64,000 bases of DNA from Plutella xylostella (Eukaryota > Arthropoda > Insecta > Lepidoptera > Plutellidae): assembly GCF_932276165.1 (NCBI RefSeq), contig NC_063984.1:3665501-3729500 (forward strand), read 5' to 3'. Position numbers and translations under genes: made by a program. Within the stretch, counting starts at the first letter, position 1, and each line of letters begins with the position of its first letter. Positions 62,509 to 64,000 of this stretch are shown here, piece after piece. The notes below the pieces were generated by a model. It ran no database searches, was not told the origin of the DNA, and saw nothing but the letters and a program-made list of their open reading frames with translations.

Positions 62509-64000
62509 AGATCAATAATTTAGAAAATTTAGTATATCATAATATAGCCCTGCGTACCTACAGAATAGTATATAAAACAAATGTATAAACTTTAAAATTT
62601 TAACACAAATGAATTTAATAGGTTCGAGAAAAACTTCATAGCTCAATTGAATACTTTTAGATAGCACCTTCGAATAAGATATTTTAGTAATACTTAACAT
62701 ATTGCTCTCTTTTTGATACATGTTTATACACATCCAAAGAAAAAAATCTGAATAACAGAAAATAAAAATCGAGGATATATTTTATAACAATTATTTGGTT
62801 TAGTGCAGTTATAATAAGCTTTTTCATACAAGACAGCCTAATAATACATATCACGTTTTGATTCTCGTTTGCAAGGAGATAAAAGTCCTGCCATATCAAA
62901 AAAATATGCAAATCAGTGTTACTTCATTAAATGAAATTACAAAAAACGTTATCAAAGAGGACATGAAAGATTTGGGCTTTTCTCTCAATGTGGTATAAAG
63001 ATCTATTTAATAATCGATCTTTGATGTAAGAAATTACTGATGGCAGGCTTCCTCTGCAGTAAATAGCTTAATATATAATGAGAATCAACACAATCTACTC
63101 GTCACGACTAGACACTAGTTACAAAAGTCTGAAAATGAGTATACAGACACACAGAGAAATGCATGCATCCTTCTTATAATAAATGGAATCACTCTATGAT
63201 ATACGAACAAAAGGTTCGTTAGAGTCTTTATTTACAAAAAGAGAAAGTATAAACTCGTAAAATTCTAGGTAATATGAATGGGTAATTACGTACATCAGTT
63301 TTGGTTTCAGACCAACTGTTACTGGAGGGGAGAAGCAAGGTGGAGAAGCAAGCTATCGACTGGAGATCATTGGTCTGTGGACCATATTTAGTCAGACTCA
63401 TAAAATAAACTTTTATAGAAATTAACGATCATAACGTCCACAGCAAGTAATGAGGACTCTAAATAACAAAGTTAAAAAGAAAATAAATATTTTGGTTGCT
63501 AATACTTTTTAGTAATTTATAAAAGCTAACATTAATACAAAATGATTTAGTTGAATAATGATGAGACGATCACAAGGGCTGGAGCGGCCCCGCGCGCGGC
63601 GGCGGCGCCCAGCAAGACAAGTCTCGCAACTGGTTTCTCCAGATAATTACTGAATATTATACTCTACACTCAGTATTATCTAGATTTTAGATGCCGTATG
63701 AAACCTATATTATACTACGTACTAAGGTTAATTATTGCTTGGCATCATCTATAGCTGCTACAGAAATAGATCATACAAATCAGTGCCTAATATGTCAGAT
63801 ACATGAGGAGATTACTTCGTGATAATGGTAAAAGGTAAATATGGGCAAATTCTGCTGAATCTGTATACAGTTATTATCATAGCGAGACGTTATGGACGGA
63901 TACTCGTACATACCTTCCAATGAGGTATATATCGTGAAAGTTTATTTCATGTTTGTCGACATGAAAATGATTAAAAACAAACTGAGTATTAAAATCACTA
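62509..64000. other. Intergenic DNA downstream of Miga
   Basis: AT-rich, with no supportable frame. A GC-rich GCGCGCGGCGGCGGCGCCCA patch lies near 63593. It could be the UTR of a neighbouring gene, but nothing in the sequence proves this. Confidence 0.35.

Overview
This is a nuclear genomic window from a lepidopteran (moth or butterfly). The genes have short exons with GT-AG introns. The non-coding DNA is AT-rich and carries repeats typical of Lepidoptera: Lep1-like Helitron fragments, the CCGGCCAAGTGCGAGTCGGG dispersed repeat, 5'-truncated LINEs, and hAT, mariner-like and Harbinger-like MITEs. There are no operons, CRISPR arrays or prokaryotic features. The assignment rests on reading translations and repeats by eye, without database searches.

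Layout. (1) 2-1240 (+) is the 3' half of the splicing-factor gene SYF1/XAB2, cut by the window edge. (2) 1661-3669 (-) is a complete three-exon F-box/Kelch gene, FBXO42, convergent with SYF1. (3) 3670-5714 is intergenic and holds LINE remnants and a 989-bp hAT element whose 8-bp target duplications are intact. It ends about 230 bp before the next start codon. (4) 5715-61237 (+) is one gene, mitoguardin (Miga/FAM73), with ten coding exons encoding 532 aa. Exons 1-3 lie at 5.7-6.6 kb and exons 4-10 at 57.3-61.2 kb, separated by an intron of about 50.7 kb. (5) Inside that intron, on the opposite strand, 20895-22381 encodes a 461-aa secreted, probably GPI-anchored protein that I read as Unzipped-like. 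A candidate distal first exon and promoter for it lies near 55.0 kb. (6) The intron also holds two tRNA-Pro genes with different anticodons (10796-10867 TGG, 11592-11663 AGG), a hAT element carrying two nested LINE insertions (7425-9239), LINE fragments at 15.5 kb and 27.7 kb, several MITEs and foldbacks, and long single-copy stretches. (7) 61238-64000 is the Miga 3' UTR and downstream AT-rich DNA.

How the genes relate. SYF1 (spliceosome), FBXO42 (ubiquitin-ligase substrate adaptor) and Miga (mitochondrial outer membrane, ER contact and fusion) are housekeeping genes with no common pathway. The nested Unzipped-like gene is a cell-surface adhesion type. The long repeat-poor stretches from about 29 to 55 kb may hold its regulatory DNA; this is inference. 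I found no convincing new multi-gene system. The most useful observations are the nested gene and its distal promoter, the layered transposons, the CTCF-like motif cluster around the 3' exons of Miga, an unassigned 123-codon open frame at 28.7 kb, and a small hairpin at 53.8 kb.
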